Source: Mycobacterium sp. IS-3022 (GTDB lineage Bacteria; Actinomycetota; Actinomycetes; Mycobacteriales; Mycobacteriaceae). From it: 64,000 bases of DNA. Each line of letters opens with the position of its first letter. Position 1 is the stretch's first letter. Where the stretch lies: the NCBI RefSeq assembly GCF_001500065.1, contig NZ_LQIN01000001.1, forward strand, positions 1-64,000, in the 5' to 3' direction. This document shows, one piece after another, positions 30,401-39,882 of this stretch. Both the position numbers and the translations under genes were made by a program. Under the pieces are notes generated by a model that saw nothing but the letters and a program-made list of their open reading frames with translations, did no database searches and had not been told where the DNA came from.

Positions 30401-32831
30401 CATCCGCAATGCCGTCGACAACGGCCACACCACGTTCCTGGAGTTGGCGCCGAATCCCGTTGCGCTCATGCAGGTCGGCCTGACGACGGCGGCTGCCGGT
30501 CTTCACGACGCACAGCTGATCGCGACGCTGGCGCGCAAGCAGGACGAGGTCGACTCGATGACCGTGGCGATGGCGCAGCTGTTCGTGCACGGCCACGACT
30601 TGGACATCCGCACGCTGTTCCCGCGCCGGTCCAAGGGGCTGGCCGGAGCGCTGGACTTCGCGAACATCCCGCCGACGCGGTTCCGGCGCAAGCCGCACTG
30701 GCTCGACGCGCGGTTCACCGGGGACAGCTCGGTGATGATGCCGGGCAACCACGTCGCGACCCCGGACGGCCGGCATGTCTGGGAGTTCGCGCCGAAGGGC
30801 GAACCGGATCTCGCCGCGCTGGTGAAAGCCGCTGCGGCGCAGGTGCTTCCCGACGCCAAGCTGGTCGCATCCGAGCAGCGCGCGGTTCCCGGCGAGGGGG
30901 CGCGGTTGGTGACGACGCTGACCCGGCATCCCGGCGGGGCCAGTGTGCAGGTGCACGCCCGCATCGACGAGTCGTTCACGCTGGTGTACGACGCGGTGGT
31001 GAGCCGGGAGGGCGCCGTCGGCGCGCTGCCCGTCGCCGTGGGTGCCGGCACTGGTGTGGCGCAGCAGCTTTCGGCCGCGCCCGTCGATGACGAGCCCGAG
31101 GATGATGCCGAGATCCTGCAGGACAACCTCACGGCGGGCGCAGGTCTGGCGGCGGGCTTCGCCAAGTGGTCACCGGATTCCGGGGAGACCATCCACGACC
31201 GGTTGGGCGCGATCGTCGGCGGCGCGATGGGCTACGAGCCCGAAGACCTGCCCTGGGAGGTTCCGCTGATCGAACTCGGCCTCGATTCGCTGATGGCCGT
31301 GCGGATCAAGAACCGCGTCGAATACGACTTCGACCTGCCGCCGATTCAGCTGACCGCCGTGCGCGACGCCAACCTGTACGCCGTCGAGAAGCTGATCGAA
31401 TACGCGATCGAGCACCGCGACGAGGTCGACCAGCTTGCCGAGCACCAGAAGTCGAAGACCGCCGAGGAGATCGCGGCCGAGCAGGCCGAGCTGATGGGTG
31501 GCGCGACGACCGTCGCCGAGCTCGAACGGAAGCTCGCCGAACGGGGCGGGGAATCCCCGCTCACGAGTGCCGGTACTGCGACCGCCACCGACATCCCGCC
31601 GCCACCCACGGATCCGAGCGGTCCGAACATCCCGCCGCCACCGACCGACCCGAGCGGTCCCACCGGTCCGTCGGAGTCGACAGGTCCGTCGGAGTCGACC
31701 GTCGCGGCGGCCGCCAAGGTGCTCAGCCAGGACGCGGTCACCGAGGCGCTGGGCGCCGACGTGCCGCCGCGGGACGCCGCCGAACGCGTCACGTTCGCGA
31801 CGTGGGCGATCGTCACCGGCAAGTCGCCGGGCGGAATCTTCAACGAATTGCCCGCACTCGACGAGACGACCGCGAGCAAGATCGCCGAGCGGCTGACCGA
31901 ACGCGTCGACGAAGGCACGATCACCGCCGACGACGTCACCGGCGCGCGGACCATCGAGGAGCTGGCCACCACGGTCCGCGAGTACCTCGAGGGCGGCAAG
32001 GTCGACGGCTTCGTGCGGACGTTGCGCGCCCCGCAGGAGGGCTCGAACCGGATTCCGGTGTTCGTCTTCCACGCCGCGGGTGGGTCCACGGTGGTCTACG
32101 AGCCGCTGCTCAAACGGCTGCCGGCCGACACCCCGATGTACGGCATCGAACGGGTGGAGGGCTCGATCGAGGAACGCGCCCGCGAGTACGTGCCGAAGCT
32201 GTTGGAGCTCAACGGCGATCGCCCGTTCATCCTGACGGGCTGGTCGCTCGGCGGTGTGTTGGCCTACGCGTGCGCGATCGGGCTGAAGCAGGCCGGTGCC
32301 GATGTACGGTTCGTCGGTCTCATCGACGCGGTGCGTCCGGGTGAGGAGATACCGCAGACGCGCGAGGAGACCCGCGCCCGCTGGGATCGCTACGCCCGGT
32401 TCGCCGAGCGCACGTTCAACGTCGAGGTGCCCGAAATCCCCTACGAGGAACTCGAAAAGCTGGACGACGAGGGCCAGGTGAAGTTCGTCCTCGACGTGGT
32501 CAGCCAGAGTGGGGTACAGATCCCGGGCGGCATCATCGAGCACCAGCGCACGTCCTACCTGGATCAGCGGGCCATCGACACCGCCGAGATCAAGCCGTAC
32601 GACGGCAAGGTCACGCTGTACATGGCCGACCGCTACCACGACGACGCGATCTATTTCGAGCCGCGCTACGCCACCCGCAAGCCCGACGGCGGCTGGGGTG
32701 AGTTCGTCTCCGAGCTCGAGGTCGTCCCGGTCGGGGGTGAGCACATCCAGGTGATCGACGAGCCGTACATTGCGAAGGTCGGTGCGCATATGAGCGAGGC
32801 GATCAGCCGGATCGAGAGCGAGAACGAGTGA
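27411..32831 (+). CDS. pks13: Polyketide synthase 13, mycolate condensase
   Basis: This 1806-residue multidomain enzyme joins the meromycolyl chain to a carboxylated C24-C26 acyl chain, giving the alpha-alkyl beta-keto precursor of mycolic acids. Domains in order are: carrier protein 1 with Ser68 (ELGLSSRDA), ketosynthase with Cys298 (DTACSSS), acyltransferase with Ser827 (GQSLGEA), carrier protein 2 with Ser1293 (ELGLDSLMA) and thioesterase with Ser1612 (GWSLGGV). It is about 70 residues longer than the M. tuberculosis protein. Acidic and Pro/Ser-rich linkers, including a repeat after carrier protein 2, probably account for this. The stop overlaps accD4 by four bases. Confidence 0.96.
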   Translation: MADTPDDSQQPAGDEIQLAPEKPLTAPRTDMSVNEMREWLRNWIGNATGQSPDSISESAPMVELGLSSRDAVAMASDIEDLTGVTLTATVAFRHPTIESLATVIIEGEPELEQGDDDEDWSRDDTASRDIAIVGLATRFPGDMNTPDETWQALLEGRDAISDLPEGRWEEFLGEPRISERVAKARTRGGYLSDIKGFDAEFFALSKMEADNIDPQQRMALELTWEALENARIPASSLRGSNVGVYIGSSLNDYSFLAMSDPSVAHPYAITGTASSIIANRVSYFYDFRGPSVAVDTACSSSLVAAHQGVQALRSGEADVVVVGGVNALITPLVTVGFDEVGGVLAPDGRIKSFSQDADGYARSEGGGMLVLKRVADARRDGDEILAVIAGSAVNHDGRSNGLLAPNPDAQAEVLRKAYKDAGINPRLVDYVEAHGTGTILGDPIEADALGRVVGRGRAPDKPALLGAIKSNVGHLESAAGAASLAKMTLALRNDKIPPSINYTGPNPYIDFDGVHLKVADTVTDWPRYSGHAITGVSGFGFGGANAHLVLREVLPSDLVEPETEEPVAEATASPSEATAVYVGGVRMDEYGEFIDDDSEDDALDRPAVAVDDEPELPGLTDEARRLLEVAREELESAEQPTPVVPLVVSGFLTSRKKATAAELADWIDSPEGRASSLESIGRALSRRNHGRSRAVVLAHDHDEAVKGMRAVAEGKQHPSVFSADGPVTNGPVWVLAGFGAQHRKMGKNLYLRNEVFAEWINKVDALIQDERGYSIVEMILDDAIDYTNETCEYPIEVVQTVIFALQIALGELLKHHGAKPAAVVGQSLGEAAAAYFAGGLSLEDATRAICSRAHLMGEGEAMLFGEWIRLMALVEYSAEEIETVFADFKDLEVCVYAAPSQTVIGGPPDQVDAIIERCEQEGKFARKMQTKGASHTSQMDPLLGELAAELVGIQPHPLKIGYFSTVHEGRYIRPGETIHDVDYWKKGLRHSVYFTHGIRNAVDNGHTTFLELAPNPVALMQVGLTTAAAGLHDAQLIATLARKQDEVDSMTVAMAQLFVHGHDLDIRTLFPRRSKGLAGALDFANIPPTRFRRKPHWLDARFTGDSSVMMPGNHVATPDGRHVWEFAPKGEPDLAALVKAAAAQVLPDAKLVASEQRAVPGEGARLVTTLTRHPGGASVQVHARIDESFTLVYDAVVSREGAVGALPVAVGAGTGVAQQLSAAPVDDEPEDDAEILQDNLTAGAGLAAGFAKWSPDSGETIHDRLGAIVGGAMGYEPEDLPWEVPLIELGLDSLMAVRIKNRVEYDFDLPPIQLTAVRDANLYAVEKLIEYAIEHRDEVDQLAEHQKSKTAEEIAAEQAELMGGATTVAELERKLAERGGESPLTSAGTATATDIPPPPTDPSGPNIPPPPTDPSGPTGPSESTGPSESTVAAAAKVLSQDAVTEALGADVPPRDAAERVTFATWAIVTGKSPGGIFNELPALDETTASKIAERLTERVDEGTITADDVTGARTIEELATTVREYLEGGKVDGFVRTLRAPQEGSNRIPVFVFHAAGGSTVVYEPLLKRLPADTPMYGIERVEGSIEERAREYVPKLLELNGDRPFILTGWSLGGVLAYACAIGLKQAGADVRFVGLIDAVRPGEEIPQTREETRARWDRYARFAERTFNVEVPEIPYEELEKLDDEGQVKFVLDVVSQSGVQIPGGIIEHQRTSYLDQRAIDTAEIKPYDGKVTLYMADRYHDDAIYFEPRYATRKPDGGWGEFVSELEVVPVGGEHIQVIDEPYIAKVGAHMSEAISRIESENE
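31593..31700 (+). repeat. Tandem repeats in the pks13 linker
   Basis: Two 36-base units (31593-31628 and 31629-31664) encode [12 protein letters not shown] and [12 protein letters not shown]. They are followed by two 17-base perfect copies (31665-31681 and 31683-31699) encoding GPSEST twice. They fall in the linker between carrier protein 2 and the thioesterase. Confidence 0.8.
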
Positions 32832-34378
32832 CCACCAAGACGACCGCAGAACTGCTGGCCGAACTCCGCGAGAAGCTCGAGCTGGCCAAGGAACCCGGTG
32901 GCGAGAAGGCGGTGGCCAAACGGGAGAAGAAGGGGATCCCGAGTGCCCGCGCCCGAATTCACGCGCTGGTGGATCCGGGTAGCTTCCTGGAAATCGGGGC
33001 GCTGGCGAAGACCCCCGGCGATCCCAACGCGTTGTTCGGCGACGGCGTGGTGACCGGCCACGCAAGGATCAACGGCAGGCCGGTCGGCGTGTTCAGCCAC
33101 GACCAGACGGTGTTCCAGGGCTCGGTCGGTGAGATGTTCGGTCGCAAGGTGGCCAAGCTGATGGAGTGGGTGGCGATGGTCGGCTGCCCGATCATCGGCA
33201 TCAACGACTCGGCGGGCGCCCGGATCCAGGACGCCGTGACGTCGCTGGCGTGGTACGCCGAGCTGGGCCGGCGCCATGAGTTGCTGCGTGGGTTGGTGCC
33301 CGAGATCTCCATCATCCTCGGCAAATGCGCTGGCGGAGCGGTGTATTCCCCGATCCAGACCGATCTCGTCGTCGCGGTGCGCGATCAGGGCTACATGTTC
33401 GTCACAGGTCCCGACGTGATCAAGGACGTCACCGGCGAGGACGTCACGCTCGACGAACTCGGCGGCGCCGACGCGCAGGCCCGCTACGGCAACATCCACC
33501 AGGTGGTGGAGAGCGAGGCCGCTGCGTTCCAGTACGTTCGCGACTACCTGGAGTTCCTGCCCCCCAACACCTTCGACGACCCGCCGATCGTCAACCCGGG
33601 CCTGGAACCCGAGATAACACCGCACGACTACGAGCTCGACACGATCGTGCCGGACAGCGACAACATGGCTTACGACATGCACGAGATCCTGCTGCGGATC
33701 TTCGACGACGGCGACGTTTTCGACGTGGCCGAGCAGCAGGGCCCGGCGATCATCACCGCGTTCGCCCGCGTCGACGGCCGCCCGGTCGGGGTGGTCGCCA
33801 ACCAGCCGATGCACCTGTCCGGGGCGATCGACAACGAGGCTTCCGACAAGGCGGCGCGGTTCATCCGGTTCTGCGACTCCTACAACCTGCCACTGGTTTT
33901 CGTGGTCGACACACCCGGGTTCATGCCGGGCGTCGAACAGGAGAAGGGCGGCATCATCAAGCGCGGCGGCCGGTTCCTCAACGCCGTCGTCGAGGCCGAC
34001 GTACCGAAGGTGACGATCACGATCCGTAAATCATACGGCGGCGCGTACGCGGTGATGGGTTCCAAGCAGCTCTCCGCCGACCTGAACTTCGCGTGGCCGA
34101 CCGCACGAATCGCGGTGATCGGAGCCGAGGGCGCGGCACAGCTGCTGGTGAAGCGGTTCCCCGACCCGACCGCGCCGGAAGTGCAGAAGATTCGTGCCGA
34201 CTTCATCGAGGGCTACAACCTGAACATGGCCACGCCGTGGATCGCCGCCGAGCGCGGGTTCATCGACGCGGTGATCCAGCCGCACGAGACCCGCCTGCTG
34301 CTGCGGAAGTCACTGAACCTGTTGCGCGACAAGCAGATCGACCGCGTACAGCGCAAACACGGACTCACCCCGATCTAA
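32828..34378 (+). CDS. accD4: Acyl-CoA carboxylase beta subunit AccD4
   Basis: This 516-residue carboxyltransferase works with an AccA3/AccD5/AccE5-type complex to carboxylate the long-chain acyl-CoA that Pks13 uses as extender. Two crotonase-like halves are seen, with [16 protein letters not shown] and [10 protein letters not shown] in the N-terminal half and [23 protein letters not shown] and [13 protein letters not shown] in the C-terminal half. GTG 32828 overlaps the pks13 stop (GTGA), so the synthase and its extender-unit enzyme are translationally coupled. A bidirectional terminator-like hairpin lies just after the stop. Confidence 0.95.
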   Translation: MTTKTTAELLAELREKLELAKEPGGEKAVAKREKKGIPSARARIHALVDPGSFLEIGALAKTPGDPNALFGDGVVTGHARINGRPVGVFSHDQTVFQGSVGEMFGRKVAKLMEWVAMVGCPIIGINDSAGARIQDAVTSLAWYAELGRRHELLRGLVPEISIILGKCAGGAVYSPIQTDLVVAVRDQGYMFVTGPDVIKDVTGEDVTLDELGGADAQARYGNIHQVVESEAAAFQYVRDYLEFLPPNTFDDPPIVNPGLEPEITPHDYELDTIVPDSDNMAYDMHEILLRIFDDGDVFDVAEQQGPAIITAFARVDGRPVGVVANQPMHLSGAIDNEASDKAARFIRFCDSYNLPLVFVVDTPGFMPGVEQEKGGIIKRGGRFLNAVVEADVPKVTITIRKSYGGAYAVMGSKQLSADLNFAWPTARIAVIGAEGAAQLLVKRFPDPTAPEVQKIRADFIEGYNLNMATPWIAAERGFIDAVIQPHETRLLLRKSLNLLRDKQIDRVQRKHGLTPI

Positions 34379-34389
34379 TTTCGCGGTCT

Positions 34390-34419
34390 GCGCACGCTCG
34401 TCGCATCGTGAGCATGCGC
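34390..34419. terminator. Bidirectional terminator-like hairpin between accD4 and the receptor-like gene
   Basis: GCGCACGCTC (34390-34399) and GAGCATGCGC (34410-34419) form a 10-pair stem with a 10-base loop. The one mismatch becomes a G-U pair on the minus-strand transcript. It lies between two convergent genes. Confidence 0.55.
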
Positions 34420-34434
34420 CTAACGGTGCGCCGC

Positions 34435-35586
34435 CTAGTTCATGTCTCCAGCCGTGGTCGCGATGTCGTCGCCGAACCACTTCTCTTTGATGAGGTTGTA
34501 GGTGCCGTCTTCGCGCATCCGGAACAGCGTTTGATTGATCGGTCTGCGCAGCGGACTGCCGATCTCGGTGACGAAGCCTTGGTCCTCTTCATGGAAAACC
34601 GGTCCCGCCATCACCGCCACGCCCTCGCCGCGGTGGGCCACGTAGTACCGCAGTACCGGAGCGTCGAAAACGACCGCGTCGTAGCCCTCTTCACGCAATA
34701 GGTGGTAGGAGTCCTCGACTGTGGAGGTTTCGGTGGCGTCAATGCCCATGCCCCGAAGAAACGTCGCGGCGGTGGTGCCTGCGACGGTGGCAACCGATTT
34801 GTCGTACAGGTCTGCCGGCCCGGTGATCTTGGCGTCCAGTTTGGCGACGGTCAACGTGGCGCTGAGGTTGGCCGAGTAGTACGCGATGAAGACGATGCCT
34901 GCGAAGCCCCACAGGATCGCCAATGCCTTGGTGACTGTCTTCGTCGCGGAGGCGCTGTTCTTGCCCACCAAGGAACCGATGCCCCACCCGAACGATTGGA
35001 CGATACCGGGAAAGTAGGCGCGCGACACGACAGGCTTGTCGCTGCGGCGTTCGATGAGCCAAAAGACGTGTGCGGGAAGCACGCTTACGACCACGGCAGC
35101 ACTCAGCCAGATCAGCATCGTCCTGGACAGCAGTAGGTCGAGGTAGCCGCCCAAGCCGGGCACCGACGGCCGGGTGTCGTGGACGGGCACAATGATCTGC
35201 AAGCCGGCATCGAGCGTCGGGTGGGTGAAGTCGAACGATTGCTCCCGCTCCGCCGTCAACGAAACGCCTCCGACGGCCACCTTGGCACGTCCGTCGGCGA
35301 CCGCAGCCAATTGACCACGCACATCACCGGTTTCGACGTAGTGGGTGGACCAGTCGAGGCGTTTGGCGATCTCCTCCCACAACTCGACGCTGAACCCTGT
35401 CAGCGCGCCGCTGCCGGTCGGCATGACGAATGGCTCCAGCGTGTGAACAGCGGCGGTCACCGTCCGCGTGCCCGGTTCGGGTTGGGGCTCGGGGTCGGCG
35501 GAAGCCCCCGGGGCGGCGCCGGGTACTGCTGCGAACAGACACACCCAGAGAACGGTCACGGCCAGCGCATACCACCGCAAACCCAT
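34435..35586 (-). CDS. Ionotropic glutamate receptor-like channel protein
   Basis: This 383-residue protein has a signal peptide (about 1-30), a first ligand-binding lobe (41-135), a membrane helix (about 155-178), a pore-like re-entrant segment (194-212, FPGIVQSFGWGIGSLVGKN), a second helix (221-245) and a second lobe (255-370). This is the order of ionotropic glutamate receptors, with an SBP_bac_3-like binding domain split by the pore. The second helix ends YYSANLSATLTV, close to the SYTANLAAFLTV of animal receptors. The potassium-channel TVGYG filter of GluR0 is absent. The start is ATG 35586. Ligand and ion are unknown. M. tuberculosis has no such gene at this site. Confidence 0.8.
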   Translation of the reverse strand: MGLRWYALAVTVLWVCLFAAVPGAAPGASADPEPQPEPGTRTVTAAVHTLEPFVMPTGSGALTGFSVELWEEIAKRLDWSTHYVETGDVRGQLAAVADGRAKVAVGGVSLTAEREQSFDFTHPTLDAGLQIIVPVHDTRPSVPGLGGYLDLLLSRTMLIWLSAAVVVSVLPAHVFWLIERRSDKPVVSRAYFPGIVQSFGWGIGSLVGKNSASATKTVTKALAILWGFAGIVFIAYYSANLSATLTVAKLDAKITGPADLYDKSVATVAGTTAATFLRGMGIDATETSTVEDSYHLLREEGYDAVVFDAPVLRYYVAHRGEGVAVMAGPVFHEEDQGFVTEIGSPLRRPINQTLFRMREDGTYNLIKEKWFGDDIATTAGDMN

Positions 35587-35671
35587 GAGACGGTCGACCT
35601 CTTTCCACCTTGGCGGCTCTGTGAACCATACAAGTCGCCTGATCCGCGCCCGCGGGCCACCGCAACGGGTC

Positions 35672-36580
35672 CTAGATCGGTGGAAGGCCGAGCCAGTCGT
35701 CGACCATGAACGTGTCCCCGCGAGCGACGACCGTCGCGCCGCCACGGCCCGGATAGTGCGCCGGAATAACCGCAGCTCGCCGCCGCGACGCCTCGGTCAG
35801 AACGCGTTTACGCGTCGTCGCGGCCGCTTCGAAGTCTTCGTCCCAGCCGCACGGATCGTCCGGTCTGACAATCTGGATCGGGCAGTGCGTCAGGTCACCG
35901 ACGAATACCGCGGGTTTACCGGCGTCGAGCCACACCACCGACGACCCGGGGGTATGGCCCGGCGCGGGGCGAAGCCACAGCGACTGGCTGAGCCGATGGT
36001 CGCCGGACCACAACTCGATCTGGGGCTCGACGGGCGTAACACTGTCGGCGAAGACCGTTCGCACATGCCGTTGCACCGATTCCTCCTCCTCGGTCCGCGG
36101 CGTCGACGACTGCGCGGGGCCGTCGGGACCGAAGTGCCGGAAGTCGGCCTCGGATACCAGATAGCGGGCGTTGGGGAACGTCGGAACCCAGGAGTCGTTG
36201 AGCCACAGTGTGTTCCAGCCGACGTGGTCGAAATGCAGGTGTGTGTTGACGACGACGTCCACCTCGGCCGGGTCGAATCCCGCCGCGCGGAACGAAGCCA
36301 GGAATTCTGTCTGCAATCCCGACAGCACGGGCATCCGTGGCCGGGGTTTGTCGTTGCCCGCACCGGTGTCGACCACCACGGTCCGCCCGTCGACCTCGAT
36401 CACCCAGATCTGCAGCGCGATACGCCATCCGGCGTCGGTCCAGAATGTCGGCGAGAACTCGTCTGCGTGGCTTGACCACGCTTCGGCGGGGGTGTGCGGG
36501 AACACCGATGTCGGTAAATCGTCGACCCGCCACTCGATGACGCGGGTGAGCGTCGCGGCGCCGAGCCGGATCCGGTCCAC
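35672..36580 (-). CDS. Metallo-beta-lactamase-fold hydrolase
   Basis: This 302-residue protein has the HLHFDHVGW motif (HxHxDH), with further metal ligands in PAPGHTPGS and in IPAHYPGR near the C-terminus, all intact. It most resembles the AttM/lactonase-like branch with a long N-terminal strand (MDRIRLGAATLTRV). A lactonase or ester hydrolase role is likely, but the substrate is unknown. GTG 36580 has TAATCT six bases upstream, indicating a leaderless start. It lies 107 bases from the end of embB and 85 bases upstream of the receptor-like gene on the same strand. Confidence 0.82.
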   Translation of the reverse strand: MDRIRLGAATLTRVIEWRVDDLPTSVFPHTPAEAWSSHADEFSPTFWTDAGWRIALQIWVIEVDGRTVVVDTGAGNDKPRPRMPVLSGLQTEFLASFRAAGFDPAEVDVVVNTHLHFDHVGWNTLWLNDSWVPTFPNARYLVSEADFRHFGPDGPAQSSTPRTEEEESVQRHVRTVFADSVTPVEPQIELWSGDHRLSQSLWLRPAPGHTPGSSVVWLDAGKPAVFVGDLTHCPIQIVRPDDPCGWDEDFEAAATTRKRVLTEASRRRAAVIPAHYPGRGGATVVARGDTFMVDDWLGLPPI

Positions 36581-36586
36581 CGCCTC

Positions 36587-36592
36587 AGATTA
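36587..36592 (-). promoter_or_regulatory. Leaderless -10 element for the metallo-hydrolase
   Basis: TAATCT on the minus strand fits TANNNT and lies six bases upstream of GTG 36580. Confidence 0.4.
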
Positions 36593-36687
36593 GAGGACTG
36601 TGACGCTGCGCGAGCGACCCCAGAATGCTCGCAGACCCGCGGCGTGTCGTGTGCAAACACGGTCAGTCACGCAGGAAGAGCGGACGT

Positions 36688-39600
36688 CTACGGTTTGATG
36701 CGGATGTGGCCCGGGCTGTACAACCCGCTATGCGTCGCCGTGCCGTATTCCAGCGTCGCCGGCTTCGCCCCTTGCGCTTCGGGGGTCATGACGAACCTGC
36801 GCAGCGAACCCCAGTCGCGGCCCCAGTCCTTCGACAGATACGTCGACATCACGTGTGCGCGCATCAACAGGTCCGTGATGCCGAGCAGCCCGCCGTTGAG
36901 CCCGTCCTGCCAGGTGTCGGTGTCTTTGCGCTTGGCGTTGTAGTCCGGTGTGATGCGGAACTTCGGAATCTCGGTGACGCCGTTGGCGTGCAGCATCGGC
37001 TGCTGGCACGGGAACGCCAGGCCGACGGCCCAGTCCATCAGCACCGGCTGCTCGGATCCGACGTATTCCTGCACCGAGCGCAGTTCGGGCACCCGCGGCG
37101 GCGTCACCGCCAGCCAGTCACCGGTCGTCAGCGAACGGTCCTCGGCGACAACACGAACCGCGACAGCATCGGATGGAATGTCGGCCCGCGGGAACCGCAG
37201 GTTCCGCCACGACGGGATCGGACCCAGGTCGTAGGGCACCAGCCGGCCGGCGGGTACCGGCGCGCCGTCCGGGCCGCGGCGCGCATACTCCAGTTCGACG
37301 GTCTCACCCTCGGTGCGCCCGTTGAACACGCTGTCGCCGGTGATGGTGCCCGCGGCGGTGATGACCACGAGCGGATGCGCGTCGTCGGCGGGCGGCAGTT
37401 CGTACCACGCTGACGTCAGCGTGCTCTGCTGTTGCGGCCCCTCGACGTAACTGCCCGCCAGGGGCACCCGCTTCGGATCGAGCCCGTACGGCAGCGGGAC
37501 CGTGGAACCATTGATCCCGGGAGTCTCGAGCTTGGTCGGCTGGTCCCAGTCGTAATCGGTACCCGGCATCGGAAGGTTGACCCGAATCGCCTCGGCGACA
37601 ATCTCTTCCGGCATACCGCTGGCCGTGAACCCGACCGGCCCGACACCGCCGAGCGGTCCCAGCGGCCCGTAATCGCCGGGCAGCGGCTGGAGGAACCCGT
37701 CGTTGCTGTCGGGTTCGACGAGCACGTCGTCGGCCAGGCCGCAGCCGCCGGCGAAGGCACGCAGGTTGGCCCACCCGTTCGAGTACGTCGGATATTGGCG
37801 AACCACGCCGATGAGCATCGAGCCCACGAACACCACCACCATGAACCCCGCCGTGACGGGAATGGGCGCGGCGGTCAGCGTCCGTGCGATCCGGCCTTCA
37901 CCGCGGGTTCGTGACGAGAAGTGCAGCCACGCCGCCCACAGCGCCGCGACCGCGAACATCGCGAAAAAGATGGTGCTGAGCGTGATTCCGCCGATCGCAG
38001 GCTTGTCGTTGTTGAACGGCACGCCGAAGCTGGACACGTACCACCAGCCGTTGGTGGTCGCGAAACACAGCGCCAGCACGAACAACACCGCGGCCAGGAA
38101 CGCCATCCGGTTGCGGGACCATGCCAACACCTTCGGTGACACCAGCACCGTGGCCAGGGCCGCCATCGCCGCGCCCACCGCGGCGAACAGACCGAAGTGG
38201 TGCACCCACTTCGTCGGGGTGAACATCAGGAAGAACATCGTGCCGAGGATGATCCCCATCAGCCGCCAGGCCGGGCCGCGCGCCACACCGGCGATCCGCT
38301 TGCGCCGCAACATGATGAACATCGACGCGAACAGCGACAGCGCGGTGATCAGGAAGCCGAAGCGCCGCGACAGCGACCCGTCGACGGTCGGCAGGATCAG
38401 GTAGTAGTAGCGCAGGTTCTCGGTGTACCACTCCTGGTTCGGGCCGATCGCGGTGCGAATCCTGGTGGCTTCCAACACCGTCGCGAAGGTCTGGTCGAAG
38501 AAGACGACCGTCAGGATCACCGTGCCGGCCGCGAGCAGCGGCAGCACCAGTGGCCAGGTTCCCACGACGCGCCGCCGCCGCACCAGGATCCGCAGCAGCG
38601 GGCGGCCGCCGGCGAGCAGCGCGGCCACCGCGATCAGGCCCGTCGGCTGGATGCCCAGCGTGAACGAGGCCGTGAGGATCGCGAACGCGGCCGGAGTGAG
38701 CCGGCCCGAGCTGATGGCCCGCTCGATCAGCACGTAGGTGATCAGGGCGCCGGTGGCGATCTGGCCTTCCGGGCGCAACCCGTTGTTGAACGGCATCCAC
38801 GCCGCCAGCAGCACCAGGCCCGCGGCCCACAGCGCGGGCTTGCTCGCCGCCACGGCCGGCCCCAACCGAGGCAGCACTTCGCGGGACAGCAAGAGCCAAC
38901 AGACGATTCCGCAGACCAGGTCGGGCAGCCGCATCCAGATGCTCGCGTCGCTGACGCTGGTCATCATCGCCAGCAGGTTGTAGTACCAGCCGAACGGGTC
39001 CTCCGGGCTGCCGAACCAGCGGAAATAGTTCGACATGTAGCCGGCGTGCCCGGCCACGCGCGCCATGCCGAGGATGTAACCGTCGTCGGAGGAGTTGGCC
39101 CCGATCACATGCCAGACCATGAAGCCGCCGACCACCACGACGTCGGTGGCGGTGAAGGTGCGCCAGCGCTGAGGGATCAGCCGCCGCATCCGCCGGCCGT
39201 CCATGCGATCCAGTCGCCACAGCGCCAGCAGCGCGATCGCGGTCGACGCGATGGCCAGCACCATCGCCGTCAGCTTCAACGGCGTCGGCGTGGTGGTGAA
39301 TCGGGTGTCGATCTCCGCCGACAGGCTCAATCCCGGTGGCGCCGGACCGGTCAGGTCGGTGAACACGCCCACGATCGCGGGGCGCAGATTCGGATCCGGA
39401 AAGCCGCTGTACTGCGGCGAGCCGTCCCGTTTCGTCAACCCGACGAATGTCGCGAAGGTGCCCTCCTCGGAGGACGTGATCTCGATCCGCTGGCAGTCGG
39501 GGCCGACGACGCGTTCCCGAGGAACGCTGGCCACCACGACGTTTCGGTCGGTGATGTCGACGCGCTGGGCGTTGACCGTCACGAACAGGCTCTGCAGAGC

Positions 39601-39882
39601 GGCCTGCTTGCCGTCCTTGGGCGCGGTACCCAACACCACCCCGCCGCGGGCGGGCATCTCCCGGATCACGTCGCACGGCACCGTCACCGACATCCTGACC
39701 GGCGTCTGCGAGATCAACGGCGCGGTGACGCTGTTCAGCTGCCCCTGCTGCGGCCAGTTCAGGGTGGCGGTGGTCTGCTCGACCGGAAGCAGGGGCGTGG
39801 CCACCGACAGCACGAACCCGATCAGCCCGGCAATGGCCGCGACCCAGCGGGCGATCCTCACATCGCTGATGTCTCGACTCAC
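36688..39882 (-). CDS. embB: Arabinosyltransferase EmbB
   Basis: This 1064-residue GT-C membrane enzyme works with EmbA to add alpha-1,3 branches to the arabinan of arabinogalactan, using decaprenyl-phospho-arabinose, and is the main ethambutol target. An N-terminal carbohydrate-binding module is followed by about 13-15 helices and a C-terminal binding module. The active-site loop holds [13 protein letters not shown], with Met273 at the place of M. tuberculosis Met306. GTG 39882 overlaps the embA stop by four bases (GTGA). The 107 bases downstream hold only the divergent-type promoter of the metallo-hydrolase. Confidence 0.96.
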   Translation of the reverse strand: MSRDISDVRIARWVAAIAGLIGFVLSVATPLLPVEQTTATLNWPQQGQLNSVTAPLISQTPVRMSVTVPCDVIREMPARGGVVLGTAPKDGKQAALQSLFVTVNAQRVDITDRNVVVASVPRERVVGPDCQRIEITSSEEGTFATFVGLTKRDGSPQYSGFPDPNLRPAIVGVFTDLTGPAPPGLSLSAEIDTRFTTTPTPLKLTAMVLAIASTAIALLALWRLDRMDGRRMRRLIPQRWRTFTATDVVVVGGFMVWHVIGANSSDDGYILGMARVAGHAGYMSNYFRWFGSPEDPFGWYYNLLAMMTSVSDASIWMRLPDLVCGIVCWLLLSREVLPRLGPAVAASKPALWAAGLVLLAAWMPFNNGLRPEGQIATGALITYVLIERAISSGRLTPAAFAILTASFTLGIQPTGLIAVAALLAGGRPLLRILVRRRRVVGTWPLVLPLLAAGTVILTVVFFDQTFATVLEATRIRTAIGPNQEWYTENLRYYYLILPTVDGSLSRRFGFLITALSLFASMFIMLRRKRIAGVARGPAWRLMGIILGTMFFLMFTPTKWVHHFGLFAAVGAAMAALATVLVSPKVLAWSRNRMAFLAAVLFVLALCFATTNGWWYVSSFGVPFNNDKPAIGGITLSTIFFAMFAVAALWAAWLHFSSRTRGEGRIARTLTAAPIPVTAGFMVVVFVGSMLIGVVRQYPTYSNGWANLRAFAGGCGLADDVLVEPDSNDGFLQPLPGDYGPLGPLGGVGPVGFTASGMPEEIVAEAIRVNLPMPGTDYDWDQPTKLETPGINGSTVPLPYGLDPKRVPLAGSYVEGPQQQSTLTSAWYELPPADDAHPLVVITAAGTITGDSVFNGRTEGETVELEYARRGPDGAPVPAGRLVPYDLGPIPSWRNLRFPRADIPSDAVAVRVVAEDRSLTTGDWLAVTPPRVPELRSVQEYVGSEQPVLMDWAVGLAFPCQQPMLHANGVTEIPKFRITPDYNAKRKDTDTWQDGLNGGLLGITDLLMRAHVMSTYLSKDWGRDWGSLRRFVMTPEAQGAKPATLEYGTATHSGLYSPGHIRIKP

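Noticed and set aside
34379..36687. Horizontally acquired island between accD4 and embB
   Set aside because: No mobile-element gene, tRNA or flanking repeat is seen, and base composition looks like that of the neighbours, so insertion can only be proposed by comparison with other species.
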